A stretch of 6,095 nt of DNA, taken from the NCBI GenBank assembly GCA_964606765.1, contig CAZSIR010000168.1:1-6095 (forward strand). The letters run 5' to 3'. Source of the stretch: Ga0077527 sp964606765 (GTDB taxonomy: Bacteria; Pseudomonadota; Gammaproteobacteria; Burkholderiales; SG8-41). A program made the position numbers and the translations under genes. This document shows, piece after piece, positions 5,585 through 6,095 of the stretch. Numbering within the stretch: the stretch's first letter is position 1; each line of letters starts with the position of its first letter. The notes beneath the pieces were generated by a model. The model saw nothing but the letters and a program-made list of their open reading frames with translations. It made no database searches and was not told where the DNA came from.

Positions 5585-6095
5585 TCAGTGGACCACGACA
5601 GGCTCCTGCAGCCCGTTCTGGCGCGATACCAGACGCTGCATCAGTTTCAGGTCGCGGGTGGTCAGGCGCAGCGCGGCTTCGACCCAGACGCCGACCACGT
5701 CGAGCAGTTCCTCGTAGGAAATCTGGTGCACACGGCGGCGCACCGCGGCCAGCGCGGCCATGCCGTTGCGCGAACGGCTGCGCTGCTTGATCAGCGCATT
5801 CACGGCGTCTTCCCCCTCTCTGTCTTCGGCAATCACGTCGATGACGCCCAGATCGCGCATTTCCTCGGCGCTGTAGATTTTGCCGGAGGAAATGATGGCT
5901 TCAGCGGTGCGCTGGCCGACCTTGCGGTCGAGGAAGGAGTACGCGCCCATGCCCGGGAACAGGTTGAACAGGATTTCCGGGAAACCGAAACGCGCGCTTT
6001 TTTCGGCGATGATGACGTCGCTGGACAGCGCGGCCTCGAATCCGCCGCCCAGGCATTCGCCCTGCACCAGCGAGATGGTGGTCAGCGGCAGCCCG
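5585..6095 (-). CDS. rpfF: RpfF-like DSF (cis-2-unsaturated fatty acid signal) synthase, crotonase fold, N-terminus outside the window
   Basis: This is an enoyl-CoA hydratase-superfamily enzyme resembling RpfF, which converts 3-hydroxyacyl-ACP to a cis-2-unsaturated fatty acid and releases it as a diffusible quorum signal. The frame is open to the window edge (GLPLTTISL then VQGECLGGGFEAALSS), so the GTG at 6067 is internal. About 169 C-terminal residues are present. Counting from that GTG, E11 (GGGFEAAL) and E31 (RFGFPEILFN) lie 20 apart, exactly as catalytic E141 and E161 of Xanthomonas RpfF. The offset of 130 predicts a full length near 290, as in that family (289). Further family-like stretches are NLFPGMGAYSFLDRKVGQR, ISYEELLDVVGVWVEAALRL and the C-terminal RDLKLMQRLV. 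Ordinary enoyl-CoA hydratases share the fold and the two glutamates but not these stretches. Its downstream same-strand neighbour is a PAS-GGDEF-EAL regulator, which supports a signalling role. The promoter and any rpfC/rpfG-type neighbours would lie beyond the window. Confidence 0.85.
   Translation of the reverse strand, partial: GLPLTTISLVQGECLGGGFEAALSSDVIIAEKSARFGFPEILFNLFPGMGAYSFLDRKVGQRTAEAIISSGKIYSAEEMRDLGVIDVIAEDREGEDAVNALIKQRSRSRNGMAALAAVRRRVHQISYEELLDVVGVWVEAALRLTTRDLKLMQRLVSRQNGLQEPVVVH

Noticed and set aside
1..6095. CRISPR array, insertion sequence, tRNA or rRNA, prophage or toxin-antitoxin genes
   Set aside because: I saw no spaced direct repeats, transposase motifs, cloverleaf sequence or rRNA-like sequence. 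Nearly all of the window is accounted for by the six genes listed, and no gene-free stretch reaches 100 bases.

Overview
The window is high-GC bacterial DNA and most probably comes from a betaproteobacterium. The basis is the order nuoM-nuoN-DUF2818-Nudix at the end of a complex I operon, which I associate with Betaproteobacteria, together with strong G/C preference at third codon positions. I cannot name a genus from sequence alone.

Plus strand, 1 to about 3478: this is the tail of a NADH:quinone oxidoreductase (complex I) operon. It holds the 3' two thirds of nuoM, a complete nuoN, a small three-helix membrane protein of the DUF2818 type, and a Nudix hydrolase of the ADP-ribose pyrophosphatase kind. 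Gaps are short (45, 30 and 12 nt), each complete gene has its own purine-rich ribosome binding site, and a GC-rich hairpin followed by TTT closes the block. NuoM and NuoN keep all the charged proton-path residues that fall inside the window.

Minus strand, 6095 down to 3478: a second, convergent block holds two genes in tandem. The upstream one, cut by the window edge, is a crotonase-fold enzyme strongly resembling RpfF, the synthase of diffusible signal factor (DSF, cis-2-unsaturated fatty acid) quorum signals. Both catalytic glutamates are present at the correct 20-residue spacing. The downstream one is a roughly 670-residue protein with a MerR/excisionase-like DNA-binding head, a helical linker, a PAS domain, a GGDEF domain and an EAL domain. 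Both c-di-GMP catalytic centres are damaged at key positions (GEDQF in place of GGDEF; EAL residues changed to H597 and K631), so it looks more like a signal-binding regulator than an enzyme.

The most interesting reading is that the minus-strand pair is a DSF-type signal and receptor module. It is analogous to Burkholderia RpfF/RpfR (PAS-GGDEF-EAL receptor beside the synthase), but here the receptor candidate carries a DNA-binding head and degenerate catalytic domains. The 91-nt spacer between the two genes is bounded exactly by a perfect 8-bp inverted repeat, one arm touching the rpfF stop codon and the other touching the ATG of the regulator. This could couple translation of the second gene to the first. 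The functional parts of this picture are inference; the domain order, residue changes and repeat are read directly from the sequence.
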